Source: a virus. Taken from it: DNA of 31,344 bases. The position numbers and the translations under genes were made by a program. Below, piece after piece: positions 1 through 8,099 of the stretch. How positions within the stretch are numbered: the stretch's first letter is position 1; each line of letters begins with the position of its first letter. The notes under the pieces are model-generated. The model was given only the letters and a program-made list of their open reading frames with translations, did no database searches and was not told the origin of the DNA. The DNA is taken from positions 1 through 31,344 of the IMG/VR virus record IMGVR_UViG_3300030380_001620; one strand, written 5' to 3'.

Positions 1-1
1 T

Positions 2-13
2 GGTAATTCGGAC
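2..13. repeat. Left copy of 12-bp terminal direct repeat (candidate cos / contig overlap)
   Basis: GGTAATTCGGAC here is identical to the last 12 bases of the window (31333-31344). A 12-base identity exactly at the ends is not expected by chance. It fits either a circular or concatemeric genome or a lambda-like 12-nt cohesive end next to the terminase genes. The sequence alone does not separate these options. Confidence 0.75.
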
Positions 14-22
14 TGCAAATTA

Positions 23-38
23 TTTCTAGCGATAGAAA
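23..38. repeat. Inverted repeat beside candidate cos
   Basis: TTTCTA-GCGA-TAGAAA is a perfect 6-bp inverted repeat with a 4-base spacer, between the terminal repeat and the small terminase gene. In lambda-like phages this area holds binding sites for the small terminase subunit, so a packaging-recognition role is possible. Its TTCTA half-sites also resemble the candidate operators near 25.9 kb. The function is inferred. Confidence 0.4.
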
Positions 39-64
39 CTATATAGAGGGTTGATTATAATATT

Positions 65-514
65 ATGTCGTCATTGACTGAAATAGCGCAACATTTAAAC
101 ACTACGCAACCAGCGTTATCAAAGCTGATTAAAGAAGGTGTAATCACAAAAAAGAATGGTGGTAAATACAATATTGATGAAGTCAGAGCCGAATATATTA
201 AGCATTTTAGGGCTATTGCATCTGGTCGGGCTGCGGCTGGAGATTTAGATTTAGGTGCTGAACGTGCTAGGCTAGCTAAAGAACAGGCTGACGCCAAAGA
301 AATGGAAAACGCCATTGAACGTGGTGATCTAGTTTATATTGAATTGGTGGCTAAAGACTTTGAGAAGCAATTATTAAAGGCTAAGACCAAATTATTAGCA
401 TTGCCGTCAAAAATAGCTGCTGAAGTCCATGCTAGTGCTAATGTTAAGGAAGCTAAGTTATTAATAGAAATGAACATGAAAGACGCATTAAGTGATTTGG
501 TCGGATACGGTTAA
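65..514 (+). CDS. Terminase small subunit (Nu1-like DNA-packaging protein)
   Basis: This 149-residue protein begins with a helix-turn-helix-like segment (about residues 3-28, SLTEIAQHLNTTQPALSKLI), as in phage Nu1-type small terminases that recognise the cos region and recruit the large subunit. A charged helical middle (about residues 60-100) and a C-terminal helical region would serve oligomerisation and large-subunit contact. It lies immediately upstream of, and overlaps by 23 bases, the GpA-type large subunit, which is the strongest argument for the assignment. The ATG at 65 has only a distant AGAGGG upstream (46-51), so initiation may be weak. An 'excisionase-like' annotation is possible because the DNA-binding fold is similar, but the context favours terminase. 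Confidence 0.85.
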   Translation: MSSLTEIAQHLNTTQPALSKLIKEGVITKKNGGKYNIDEVRAEYIKHFRAIASGRAAAGDLDLGAERARLAKEQADAKEMENAIERGDLVYIELVAKDFEKQLLKAKTKLLALPSKIAAEVHASANVKEAKLLIEMNMKDALSDLVGYG

Positions 515-2336
515 CAAACAGCAAAGTGAAAAATTAAGGCGTAGACTTGAAGAAGTAATGGCAACGGCTTTAGCGCCACCACCAGATTTAACGGTTTCAC
601 AATGGGCTGACAACTATAGACAATTATCCAGTGAAAGTTCTGCTGAAGCTGGCCGCTGGTCAACCAGTAGAGCCGAATATCAGCGTGGCATGATGGATGC
701 TGTAAGTGATCCAGATATAGAAAATATCGTATTAATGACGGCCGCACAAATTGGCAAAACTGAGCTAATTAATAATGTTGTGGGTTTCCATATACATCAA
801 GACCCAGCGCCAATGCTGGTAGTTCAGCCAACTTTAGAAATGGCACAAACTTGGTCAAAAGATAGACTTGCACCAGCCATAAGAGATACACCAGTATTGT
901 CAGAAAAGATAAAAGACCCAAGATCAAGAGATAGCGGCAATACAACTTTGCATAAGGTATTTTCTGGCGGTCATGTTACAGCTTGTGGTGCTAATAGTCC
1001 AAGTTCACTGGCGTCTAGACCTTGCCGAATAATATTATGTGATGAGGTTGACAGATACCCAATAAGTGCTGGTACGGAAGGTGATCCAGTATCTTTAGCC
1101 CGTAAAAGGTCAGCAACATTCTGGAACAGAAAGATTATTATGGTTTCTACTCCTACTGAGAAAAACGCTAGCAGAATAGAAGCGGCTTATGAAAATAGTG
1201 ATAAAAGAAAGTTTTTTGTTGGATGTAAGGATTGTGGCCATTCACAAGATTTAAAGTGGTCACAAGTTATTTGGACTGATAATGATCCGAATACAGCAGA
1301 ATATTCTTGCGCTAATTGTGGTTCATTATGGAATGATGCGGCCAGATGGAGAGCTATACGGGCTGGCAAATGGATTAAAACGGCTGAAGGTGATGGTAAA
1401 ACTGCTGGCTTTCATTTGTCAGGTATATATTCCCCGTGGACTCCACTAGCTGATATAGTCAGGGATTTCTTGCAGTCTAAAAGTGATCCAATGAGGCTAA
1501 GAACTTGGATTAACACAACTTTAGGTGAGACGTTTGAAGAAGAAGGAGAAGGAGTAGACGAGTTTGATCTGTTCCAAAGGCGTGAAGATTGGGGCGATAA
1601 TGTGCCTGATGATGTGCTGGTTATTACGTGTGGTGCTGATGTTCAAGATGATAGAATAGCATATGAAGTGGTTGGATGGACTAGAAATGAAAGCAGTTAT
1701 TCCCTTGAATATAATGAAATATATGGTGATCCATCCAGTAAACAGCTATGGAAAGACTTTGATGAAATCGTAAGTCAGAAATATTACCATGCTGAATTTG
1801 GTGATATGCCAATTAGAGCAACTATGATTGATAGTGGTGGTCACTTTACGCAAGCTGTTTATAATTATGTGAAGAACAGAACGGGTAAAAGAATATTTGC
1901 TATCAAGGGTGTTGGTGGTGAAGGTAAGCCAATTATTGGTAGACCGTCAAAAAACAATATTGGTAAAATAAATTTATTTCCTGTTGGTACAGATACGGCA
2001 AAAGAATTAATCTATGCACGTCTTAAAGCTACTGATGATATGGATGGGTATTGTCACTTTCCAACCGATAGGAGTGAAGAATACTTTAGAATGTTGACGG
2101 CTGAAAAGAAGGTAATCCGATACTTTAAGGGTCGGCAAAGACGTGAATGGATCAAGATTAGAACGCGGAATGAGGCGTTAGATTGCCGTGTTTACGCTAC
2201 GGCTGGATTTGCTCTTTTAAATATTAACATGGATGCAATTGCCAAACGAGGTAAAAATAGTGTAAAATCGCAACAAGGAACAAATGCAAGGCGTGTATTC
2301 AAGCCGCGTCCGAATAATTTTGTTACAGGATATTAA
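492..2336 (+). CDS. Terminase large subunit, GpA family
   Basis: This ATPase-nuclease packages DNA into the prohead and cuts the concatemer. The 614-residue protein shows a Walker A-like loop AAQIGKTE (84-91), a Walker B strand IILCDEVD (180-187), a VSTP coupling motif (218-221), a CxxC...CxxC zinc pair (C245, C248, C273, C276) and a nuclease-type GADVQDDR segment with D383. NTTLGETFEE (341-350) is also typical of lambda GpA. Length matches the family (about 600-650). The GTG at 492 is the first possible start and overlaps the small subunit; an in-frame ATG at 558 (after GAAG) would remove 22 residues and still leave a complete protein. GpA-type terminases usually act at cos sites, consistent with the terminal repeats. 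Confidence 0.97.
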   Translation: MIWSDTVNKQQSEKLRRRLEEVMATALAPPPDLTVSQWADNYRQLSSESSAEAGRWSTSRAEYQRGMMDAVSDPDIENIVLMTAAQIGKTELINNVVGFHIHQDPAPMLVVQPTLEMAQTWSKDRLAPAIRDTPVLSEKIKDPRSRDSGNTTLHKVFSGGHVTACGANSPSSLASRPCRIILCDEVDRYPISAGTEGDPVSLARKRSATFWNRKIIMVSTPTEKNASRIEAAYENSDKRKFFVGCKDCGHSQDLKWSQVIWTDNDPNTAEYSCANCGSLWNDAARWRAIRAGKWIKTAEGDGKTAGFHLSGIYSPWTPLADIVRDFLQSKSDPMRLRTWINTTLGETFEEEGEGVDEFDLFQRREDWGDNVPDDVLVITCGADVQDDRIAYEVVGWTRNESSYSLEYNEIYGDPSSKQLWKDFDEIVSQKYYHAEFGDMPIRATMIDSGGHFTQAVYNYVKNRTGKRIFAIKGVGGEGKPIIGRPSKNNIGKINLFPVGTDTAKELIYARLKATDDMDGYCHFPTDRSEEYFRMLTAEKKVIRYFKGRQRREWIKIRTRNEALDCRVYATAGFALLNINMDAIAKRGKNSVKSQQGTNARRVFKPRPNNFVTGY

Positions 2337-2339
2337 TTG

Positions 2340-2921
2340 ATGGCTAATTTATTTGACGCGACAAATGCACCAACTGAGATACCTAGAAGCTTTACCGTTG
2401 GTGATTTTGTCCAATGGAAAAACACGACTTTAGGCACTGATTACCCAAACACAGCATATACGGTGACATTTTTAGCTAGATCAGCAACTGGCACAAGTAA
2501 TGAGTTTAGTGTCACGGCTACAGCGTCTGATGATGATTACCTATTTACAATACTTTCAACTACGTCTGATGATTATAATGAGGGTCATTATCACTACCAG
2601 CTAGAGGTTTTACGCAATAGCGATAGTGCTAGGATTATTGTTGATACTGGTGAAATTGATGTTGAGCCTGATCTAGACGTTTCTAGTGATCCACGTGAAC
2701 ACGCTGAAAAGATGCTAAATAAGATTGAGGCTGTATTAGAAAACCGTGCTGACGGTGATTTAAGCAGCTATAGCATTGCTGGACGGTCACTTACTAAAAT
2801 GTCACCTGATGAATTATTAACTTGGCGTGATTACTACAGACGTGAAGTAAAAGCTATAAAACGTAAGATTGATGTCAAGCATGGCCGCAAAACATCATCC
2901 ACTATATTAATGAGGTTCTAA
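2340..2921 (+). CDS. gpW-like head-tail joining protein with extra N-terminal domain
   Basis: The gene lies between terminase and portal, where lambda encodes gpW, a small protein that completes the head before tail attachment. The last ~75 residues of the 193-residue product (helix with KMLNKIEAVL, then SYSIAGRSLTKMSPDELLTW and a basic helix) resemble the gpW/gp6-like connector fold. The first ~110 residues are polar and beta-rich, with no match I recognise; they look like an Ig-like or other beta-sandwich domain and make the protein about three times the length of lambda gpW. The ATG at 2340 follows the terminase stop by 3 bases; a TTG directly before it is less likely. The role comes mainly from position and the C-terminal pattern. 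Confidence 0.65.
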   Translation: MANLFDATNAPTEIPRSFTVGDFVQWKNTTLGTDYPNTAYTVTFLARSATGTSNEFSVTATASDDDYLFTILSTTSDDYNEGHYHYQLEVLRNSDSARIIVDTGEIDVEPDLDVSSDPREHAEKMLNKIEAVLENRADGDLSSYSIAGRSLTKMSPDELLTWRDYYRREVKAIKRKIDVKHGRKTSSTILMRF

Positions 2922-2922
2922 A

Positions 2923-4422
2923 ATGGGCTTGTTTGATTTTCTAATACCACAAAGACAAGCCGATATAGAATTAGTTAAGCGTGGTAGGAAAAGACGCAGA
3001 AGTTACGCTGGAGCTAATCAGGGTAGATTATTTAGTGATTTTATTGGTTCTAGTTCATCAGCAGATAGTGAGTTACGTGCAAGCTTACCTGTTTTACGTA
3101 ATAGAAGCCGTGATTTAGCTAGAAATAATGAATATGCAAAAAGATTTCTTAACCTAATTAGAACCAATGTAGTCGGTGAAAAAGGCTTTACGCTACAGGT
3201 TAGAGCTACAAATGATGATAGATCATTAGACGCTGCTGGTAATACAATTCTAGAAAATGCGTTCAAGGCTTGGGGAAGATTAGGTAATTGTGAAGTAAGT
3301 GGGCGTATGTCTTGGTTGGATTGCCAAAGATACGTTTGTGAGACATTAGCGCGTGATGGTGAAGTATTTATAAAGTTTGTGCAAAATAGACGATTTAGAG
3401 ACGGTTTTGCATTGCAGTTTATTGAAGCTGAACTCATTGACCAAGATAAAAATGGTAAAGCAGCAAATGGTAACCAGATTAGAATGGGTGTGGAGCTAGA
3501 TGAATATCATAAGCCAGTAGCATATTATGTTCTTACGGGACATCCAAATGATACATTGAATTTTGCAGTAGGCGCTGAACGCAAGCATATACGTGTACCA
3601 GCCAATGAAATATTACATTTATTCATACAGAATAGGATGCACCAGACTAGAGGTGAACCGTTTATGTCTCCAGCAATAGCATCATTAAAGATGTTGCATG
3701 GATATAGAGAAGCTGAGTTAGTTGCTGCTAGGGCTGCGGCTGCTAAGTTTGGTATCATTACCACTCCAGATGGTGATGAGTTTGTTGGTGATGATGAAAC
3801 AGATGATGAAGTGCCTGTAATTGATATGGCTCCAGCTTCTGTTTATCAGTTACCATCGGGGCATGATTTTAAGATGATTGATCCAGCCCATCCAACTTCT
3901 GCATTCGCTGAATTTGAACAGGCCGTATTACGCGGTATCGCGTCTGGTTTAAACGTATCTTATACAAGCTTATCAAATGATCTAAAGGGTGTTTCTTATA
4001 GTTCTATACGTCAAGGCACAATTGAGGAACGCGATCATTACAAAACACTACAATCATATATAATAGAACACTTTTGTGAGCCAGTATTTAGAAACTGGTT
4101 AGGAAGTGCTTTGTCTTTTGGTGATATACCAATACCAATATCTAAGTATGATAAATTTGCTGATAACTTGCATTTCCGTGGCCGTGGCTTTGCTTGGGTT
4201 GATCCACAAAGAGAAATTAATGCTCACGTTACAGCATTATCTAACGGTATTGTAAGCATGAATGATATAGCCGCAAATTATGGAAGGGATGTAGAAGAAT
4301 TATTTAGCCAGATAGCTTCTGACAAAGAAATGGCTGAAAGATATGGCCTATCGACTGCATTTGAACCCTTTGGGGCAAAAGCACCTGTTCAACCAGAAGT
4401 AAGTGACGCAGATGAGCTATAA
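2923..4422 (+). CDS. Portal protein, lambda GpB type
   Basis: The 499-residue protein forms the dodecameric ring at the head vertex through which DNA enters and to which the tail attaches. Its N terminus has the lambda-portal pattern of a basic stretch and then LRNRSRDLARNNEYAKRFLN (about residues 58-77), followed by NVVGEKGFTLQ and later a GVSYSSIRQGTIEERDHYK segment (about 363-381), all characteristic of lambda-type portals. It starts one base after the upstream stop, and its 3' end overlaps the capsid fusion gene by 11 bases, so the two are probably translationally coupled. Length is typical (about 500-530). Confidence 0.97.
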   Translation: MGLFDFLIPQRQADIELVKRGRKRRRSYAGANQGRLFSDFIGSSSSADSELRASLPVLRNRSRDLARNNEYAKRFLNLIRTNVVGEKGFTLQVRATNDDRSLDAAGNTILENAFKAWGRLGNCEVSGRMSWLDCQRYVCETLARDGEVFIKFVQNRRFRDGFALQFIEAELIDQDKNGKAANGNQIRMGVELDEYHKPVAYYVLTGHPNDTLNFAVGAERKHIRVPANEILHLFIQNRMHQTRGEPFMSPAIASLKMLHGYREAELVAARAAAAKFGIITTPDGDEFVGDDETDDEVPVIDMAPASVYQLPSGHDFKMIDPAHPTSAFAEFEQAVLRGIASGLNVSYTSLSNDLKGVSYSSIRQGTIEERDHYKTLQSYIIEHFCEPVFRNWLGSALSFGDIPIPISKYDKFADNLHFRGRGFAWVDPQREINAHVTALSNGIVSMNDIAANYGRDVEELFSQIASDKEMAERYGLSTAFEPFGAKAPVQPEVSDADEL

Positions 4423-7060
4423 ACCAACAGAAGGAATGATAACAGAAGCCCAGCGCGGTTTAGATTGGCGATCTGAGCATGGTAGAGGTGGTACGGCTGT
4501 AGGAATTGCCCGTGCTAGGGATATTGTTAGTGGTAAAAATCTATCAGAAGATACTGTTTTACGCATGTTTTCATTTTTTAGTCGGCATGAAGTCGATAAG
4601 CAAGCGGAAGGATTTGAGCAAGGTGAAGAAGGTTACCCATCTAACGGACGTATAGCTTGGGCTTTATGGGGCGGTAATGCTGGGTTTACTTGGTCAAAGA
4701 ATATACGGGATAGAATTAAAAAAGATGAAACTAGGGCTGTAACTGATGCAGTTCGTAAAGGTTTAGCTAAGAAAGCAGAAGATCATAATGAAGATGTTGG
4801 TAATGTTGCGTCTAAACGTACTACCACTAGAACTCTAATATCGGTATTTAATCGCGGTATTGGTGCATATAAGACTAATCCACAAAGCGTAAGACCTAGC
4901 GTTAAATCGCCTGAACAATGGGCTTATGCCCGTGTCAACAGTTATTTATATGCTTTGCGGAACGGTAAATTTAGAAGTGGCAAGCATGATACTGATTTAC
5001 TTCCATCAGGTCATCCGATGTCATCAAAGAAAAGGGATGTTACAATGGATGAAAAAAATGATACAATTGATCTAAATGAAAAAGGGTCTGAGCCAATGAA
5101 AAAGCGTCATGTTATAAACATAGAAGAAACTGAAGAAGCTTATATTGTTACTTTTGCCAAGCCTATGAATGAGCAAAGTGTAGAAGAAGCTCCGACAGAA
5201 GAAGAAAGATTTGTACGTGAAGATATGGAAAAACGCGGCCATTACATGGATGAAAAGGCCGTGGATATTGATGAAAGACGTGTAAAAGTCGGTGTATCTA
5301 CAGAAGAACCTGTAGAAAGATCATTTGGAATGGAAGTTATAGACCATTCCAGTGATAGTATGAATTTAGACTTTCTGAATAGTGGTCGCGCTCCATTATT
5401 ACTTGACCATGATATGGAAAAGCAAATTGGCGTGATTGAAGGAGTTGAACTTGATGAAGATGCTCGGCGTCTACGAGCAATGGTTCGTTTTGGAAAAGGT
5501 GGACTAGCTTCAGAAGTGTTCAATGATGTTACTGATGGCATCAGACAAAACATCAGTGTAGGCTATCGAATTGATGGCCGAATAAAACGTGATGATGACC
5601 CTGAAGAATACTACAGGGTTGCTACCACACCAATGGAAATTAGTATTGTTAGTGTACCAGCAGATCAGTCAAGTCTTGTTGGTGTCGGGCGATCAGTTCC
5701 AGCAGAACCCTTAACTCAAACATCTGAAGGAGATGAAGTTATGACTGAAGAAGTCAAAAATAACATCGATCTTGACGCGGTTAAAGCTGATGCAGTTCGA
5801 GCCGCAAGAAAGAACGATGCTGAAATCTTGGCATTAGCAGCCAAGCATAATAAACGCGACTTAGGTAATGAAGCAATTGCAAGCGGTATGTCAGTAGACC
5901 AATTCCGTGGTAATTTGCTTGATGCTATTGGTGATAAGCCACTAGACATTGCACCAGCACAAGTTGACGCTCCAGTAAAAGAGCAAAAGAGTTATTCTCT
6001 TGGTAGAATGATCCAAGCTCAAATTACTGGTGATTGGCGTAAGGCTGGGTACGAGCGTGAAATCAATGATGAAATAGCCACACGTGTTGGCCGCGATGCA
6101 GAAGGTGTTTATGTGCCTGATTTTGCATGGGGGCAACGAGGGCCATTATCAACAGCAGCTACTGGCGGTTCAGGTGCAGAAGTTGTATTTGATGATTTCG
6201 TACCAACTGAACACCGTAGTGATATGTTCATTGAGGCGCTACGTGCTAGACAAGTTCTAGGCGGTCTAGGAACAACTTACCTAAGTGGTCTAACCAACAG
6301 AATAAAAATGCCAAAACTAGCAACTGGAGCTAATGCTGCATTTGTAGAAGAATTAGCAGATGTTGGCGATGGTGCTGGTACAGACGGTGGAGTTACATTG
6401 CAGCCAAGAACAATGGGTGCATTTGTTGATATGTCACGTTTGTTAATGTTGGAAAGTGTACCAGCTATTGAGCAAATAATCAGAAATGACTTACTTGCTT
6501 CAGCAGCCGACAGAACTGAATTTTATGCAATTCAGGGTTCTGGTTCAGGTGGTCAACCAACAGGTATTTTAAATACATCTGGCGTAAATGATCTAGACAT
6601 TTCATCAGGTACTGATGTTGATAGCCTTACATGGGCTGACATCATCAACCTAGTGAAGTTGGTTGAAGAAGATAATGGAATAGTCAATGGTAATGCTGCT
6701 GGCTTCCTATCACATCCAGCAGTTAAAGCTAAACTAGCTTCAACAGCTAAAGTATCTTCAACTGATAGCGTTATGATCTTGAATGACCCGTGGAATAACC
6801 TTTACGGCTATCCAATGGGCTTCACATCAAACGTACCAACAACACTAGATCCAGGTGATGGTGGTAATGACGCTTCAGCATTGATCTTTGGTGACTTTAG
6901 CCAGTTGATGATTGCTCAGTTTGGCGCTCCAAGCATCTTAGTTGATCCATTCAGTGGTTCAAAAGCTGGAACTGTGAGAATGGTTCTACACGCTGAACTA
7001 GACGTAGGTGTGAGAAACGCTGTAAGCTTTGGTATCACTAATGAGGTATCAGTAGCTTAA
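4412..7060 (+). CDS. Fusion of accessory domains, prohead protease, scaffold and HK97-fold major capsid protein
   Basis: One open frame of 882 codons holds what are usually two or three genes. Residues 1-~105 form a domain with RSEHGRGGTAVGIARARDI and RIAWALWGG; residues ~140-210 form another with GAYKTNPQSVRPSVKSPEQW. I recognise both as phage domains of unclear function. Residues ~285-420 are an HK97-type prohead protease: LLLDHD with His333 and NISVGY with Ser382 fit the catalytic His/Ser. Residues ~444-515 are a charged helical scaffold (delta) region. From ~517 to the end is an HK97-fold capsid protein (YSLGRMIQAQITGDW, GVYVPDFAWG, GQPTGILN). ATG 4412 is preferred to GTG 4403. Internal ribosome-binding sites at 5031 and 5727 could release protease and capsid modules separately. 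A GC hairpin follows the gene. Confidence 0.93.
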   Translation: MSYKPTEGMITEAQRGLDWRSEHGRGGTAVGIARARDIVSGKNLSEDTVLRMFSFFSRHEVDKQAEGFEQGEEGYPSNGRIAWALWGGNAGFTWSKNIRDRIKKDETRAVTDAVRKGLAKKAEDHNEDVGNVASKRTTTRTLISVFNRGIGAYKTNPQSVRPSVKSPEQWAYARVNSYLYALRNGKFRSGKHDTDLLPSGHPMSSKKRDVTMDEKNDTIDLNEKGSEPMKKRHVINIEETEEAYIVTFAKPMNEQSVEEAPTEEERFVREDMEKRGHYMDEKAVDIDERRVKVGVSTEEPVERSFGMEVIDHSSDSMNLDFLNSGRAPLLLDHDMEKQIGVIEGVELDEDARRLRAMVRFGKGGLASEVFNDVTDGIRQNISVGYRIDGRIKRDDDPEEYYRVATTPMEISIVSVPADQSSLVGVGRSVPAEPLTQTSEGDEVMTEEVKNNIDLDAVKADAVRAARKNDAEILALAAKHNKRDLGNEAIASGMSVDQFRGNLLDAIGDKPLDIAPAQVDAPVKEQKSYSLGRMIQAQITGDWRKAGYEREINDEIATRVGRDAEGVYVPDFAWGQRGPLSTAATGGSGAEVVFDDFVPTEHRSDMFIEALRARQVLGGLGTTYLSGLTNRIKMPKLATGANAAFVEELADVGDGAGTDGGVTLQPRTMGAFVDMSRLLMLESVPAIEQIIRNDLLASAADRTEFYAIQGSGSGGQPTGILNTSGVNDLDISSGTDVDSLTWADIINLVKLVEEDNGIVNGNAAGFLSHPAVKAKLASTAKVSSTDSVMILNDPWNNLYGYPMGFTSNVPTTLDPGDGGNDASALIFGDFSQLMIAQFGAPSILVDPFSGSKAGTVRMVLHAELDVGVRNAVSFGITNEVSVA
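5031..5047 (+). promoter_or_regulatory. Internal ribosome-binding site and in-frame ATG ahead of the protease module
   Basis: AAAGGG (5031-5036) lies 8 bases before ATG 5045, which is in frame with the capsid fusion and sits between the N-terminal accessory domains and the protease domain. It could start a shorter protease-capsid product. This is a plausible but untested internal start. Confidence 0.4.
5727..5743 (+). promoter_or_regulatory. Strong internal Shine-Dalgarno and in-frame ATG for separate scaffold-capsid product
   Basis: AAGGAG (5727-5732) stands 8 bases before ATG 5741, ideal spacing. The ATG is in frame with the fusion gene and falls exactly at the protease/scaffold junction (codon 444). 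Initiation here would give a 439-residue delta-plus-capsid protein, the normal size of a stand-alone HK97-type capsid precursor. This would supply many capsid copies per protease copy. Confidence 0.6.
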
Positions 7061-7069
7061 TATTAACAG

Positions 7070-7093
7070 GTGGGGCAGCAATGCCCCACTTTT
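7070..7093 (+). terminator. Rho-independent terminator or mRNA hairpin after the capsid gene
   Basis: GTGGGGCA (7070-7077), loop GCAA, TGCCCCAC (7082-7089), then TTTT (7090-7093). The stem is 8 bp and perfect, with a GNRA tetraloop. The short T run suggests partial termination or a stabilising 3' end that keeps capsid mRNA above the downstream head-completion genes. Confidence 0.85.
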
Positions 7094-7113
7094 AAGCCAA
7101 TGAAAGAAACACA

Positions 7114-7329
7114 ATGAAAATTAAAGTTATACAAAAGTGTTTTGCTGGAACGGGTGAAAACCTTATGGCTGGTGAGGAATATGAAGTAATGGACAGAATT
7201 GGCCAGAAGTTAATTGACCGTGGTTATGCTGAACCAGCAGATAAGCCAAAGCCACCTAAGAAAAGCAATCGCAGTGTCGGACTAAAGAAATCCGATGAAG
7301 AATTAGAAAAGCCAGAAAGTGATGATTAA
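7114..7329 (+). CDS. Small charged protein downstream of capsid, function unknown
   Basis: This 71-residue protein starts MKIKVIQKCFAGTGENLMAG, continues with EEYEVMDRIGQKLIDRGYAE, and ends in a Lys/Pro then Asp/Glu-rich tail (ADKPKPPKK...KPESDD). Small proteins of this pattern often follow the major capsid gene in siphophages, possibly as head-completion or decoration factors, but I cannot assign a biochemical role. The N-terminal ~45 residues look like a small beta-barrel; the tail is probably disordered. It is the first gene after the hairpin, and its stop overlaps the next start (TAATG). Confidence 0.7.
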   Translation: MKIKVIQKCFAGTGENLMAGEEYEVMDRIGQKLIDRGYAEPADKPKPPKKSNRSVGLKKSDEELEKPESDD

Positions 7330-7643
7330 TGGCTATTTCTTTCGCTGATGATATTACCTTACTTCTTAATGTTCAGGAGTTTGCAAAATCTGTAACCTAT
7401 CAACGAAAGCTAGGTTTAGGTGATAGCACCATCAAAGGAATATTTGACAATGAAACTGTTCCTGTTGATGCTGGCGGTATAGCTGCTGTACATCAGGAAC
7501 AGCCACGATTTACCTGTAGAACCACTGATATACCGAATATAGCAGAAGATGATTTCCTAGTTGTAGATAGTGTAAATTATCGCGTTGTAGCTTATATCCA
7601 CGATGGAACTGGTGTCAGTGTCATTCAATTGGAAAAGCAGTAG
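7329..7643 (+). CDS. Head-tail joining (head completion) protein, gpFII-like
   Basis: The 104-residue protein begins MAISFADDITLLLN and contains a central VPVDAGGIAAVHQEQPRFTCRTTDIPNIAEDD segment and a C-terminal VNYRVVAYIHDGTGVSVIQLE, a beta-rich pattern seen in lambda gpFII-like and related stopper proteins that join head to tail. Position between the capsid and the tail terminator gene supports this. The start overlaps the upstream stop and the end abuts the next ATG. The assignment rests on size, beta pattern and synteny, since these proteins diverge strongly. Confidence 0.65.
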   Translation: MAISFADDITLLLNVQEFAKSVTYQRKLGLGDSTIKGIFDNETVPVDAGGIAAVHQEQPRFTCRTTDIPNIAEDDFLVVDSVNYRVVAYIHDGTGVSVIQLEKQ

Positions 7644-8087
7644 ATGGCACACGTAAGACGCCAGATAAGAGATAGGGTAGCAACTCTACTAAGCCAAAAC
7701 GTATCGTTGGTGAAAAGACGTGTGTTTACTACTAGGGTACACCCATTCAATGAAGAAAACTTACCAGCTATAAGCGTATATACTGGGGCTGAAGCCAGTG
7801 AGCGAATGAACGCTGGTGTTACAGACGTTATCAGAGACTTGACTTTAGACATAGATATATATGTTCGAGAAACAAGCAAGTTCGATGATGATGTGGACGC
7901 AATAGCCGTCCAAGTCGAAGAAGCAATGGCTGGAGATTTTACGGTCAATGGTCTTGCTAAATTTAGTGTTCTAACATCTACTGAAATACAATTTGACGGT
8001 GAAGCTGACCAAATATTAGGTATTGCAAAGCTGACTTATTCAATCAGATATGTTACAGCAATAAATGATGTAGAAACAGCCAAATAA
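7644..8087 (+). CDS. Tail terminator protein (lambda gpU-like)
   Basis: The 147-residue protein begins with an N-terminal helix (RRQIRDRVATLLSQNV), followed by RVHPFNEENLPAISVYTGAE, DLTLDIDIYVRE and a C-terminal strand AKLTYSIRYVT. This is the pattern of gpU-type tail terminators, hexameric rings that cap the tail tube and bind the head. Size matches lambda gpU (131 residues) and it lies directly before the tail-tube gene, as in lambda. The neighbouring gpZ-like gene of lambda is absent here; a candidate lies at 30582-31301. Confidence 0.75.
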   Translation: MAHVRRQIRDRVATLLSQNVSLVKRRVFTTRVHPFNEENLPAISVYTGAEASERMNAGVTDVIRDLTLDIDIYVRETSKFDDDVDAIAVQVEEAMAGDFTVNGLAKFSVLTSTEIQFDGEADQILGIAKLTYSIRYVTAINDVETAK

Positions 8088-8099
8088 GGAGTAACCGAA

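Noticed and set aside
56-61. Perfect TATAAT just before the small terminase gene
   Set aside because: It lies only 4 bases before the ATG and has no -35 match at the right distance; as a promoter it would give a leaderless message starting after the start codon.
3018-3437. Minus-strand open frame (139 codons) inside the portal gene
   Set aside because: It is fully inside a conserved portal sequence; its composition is that expected of a complement of a coding frame.
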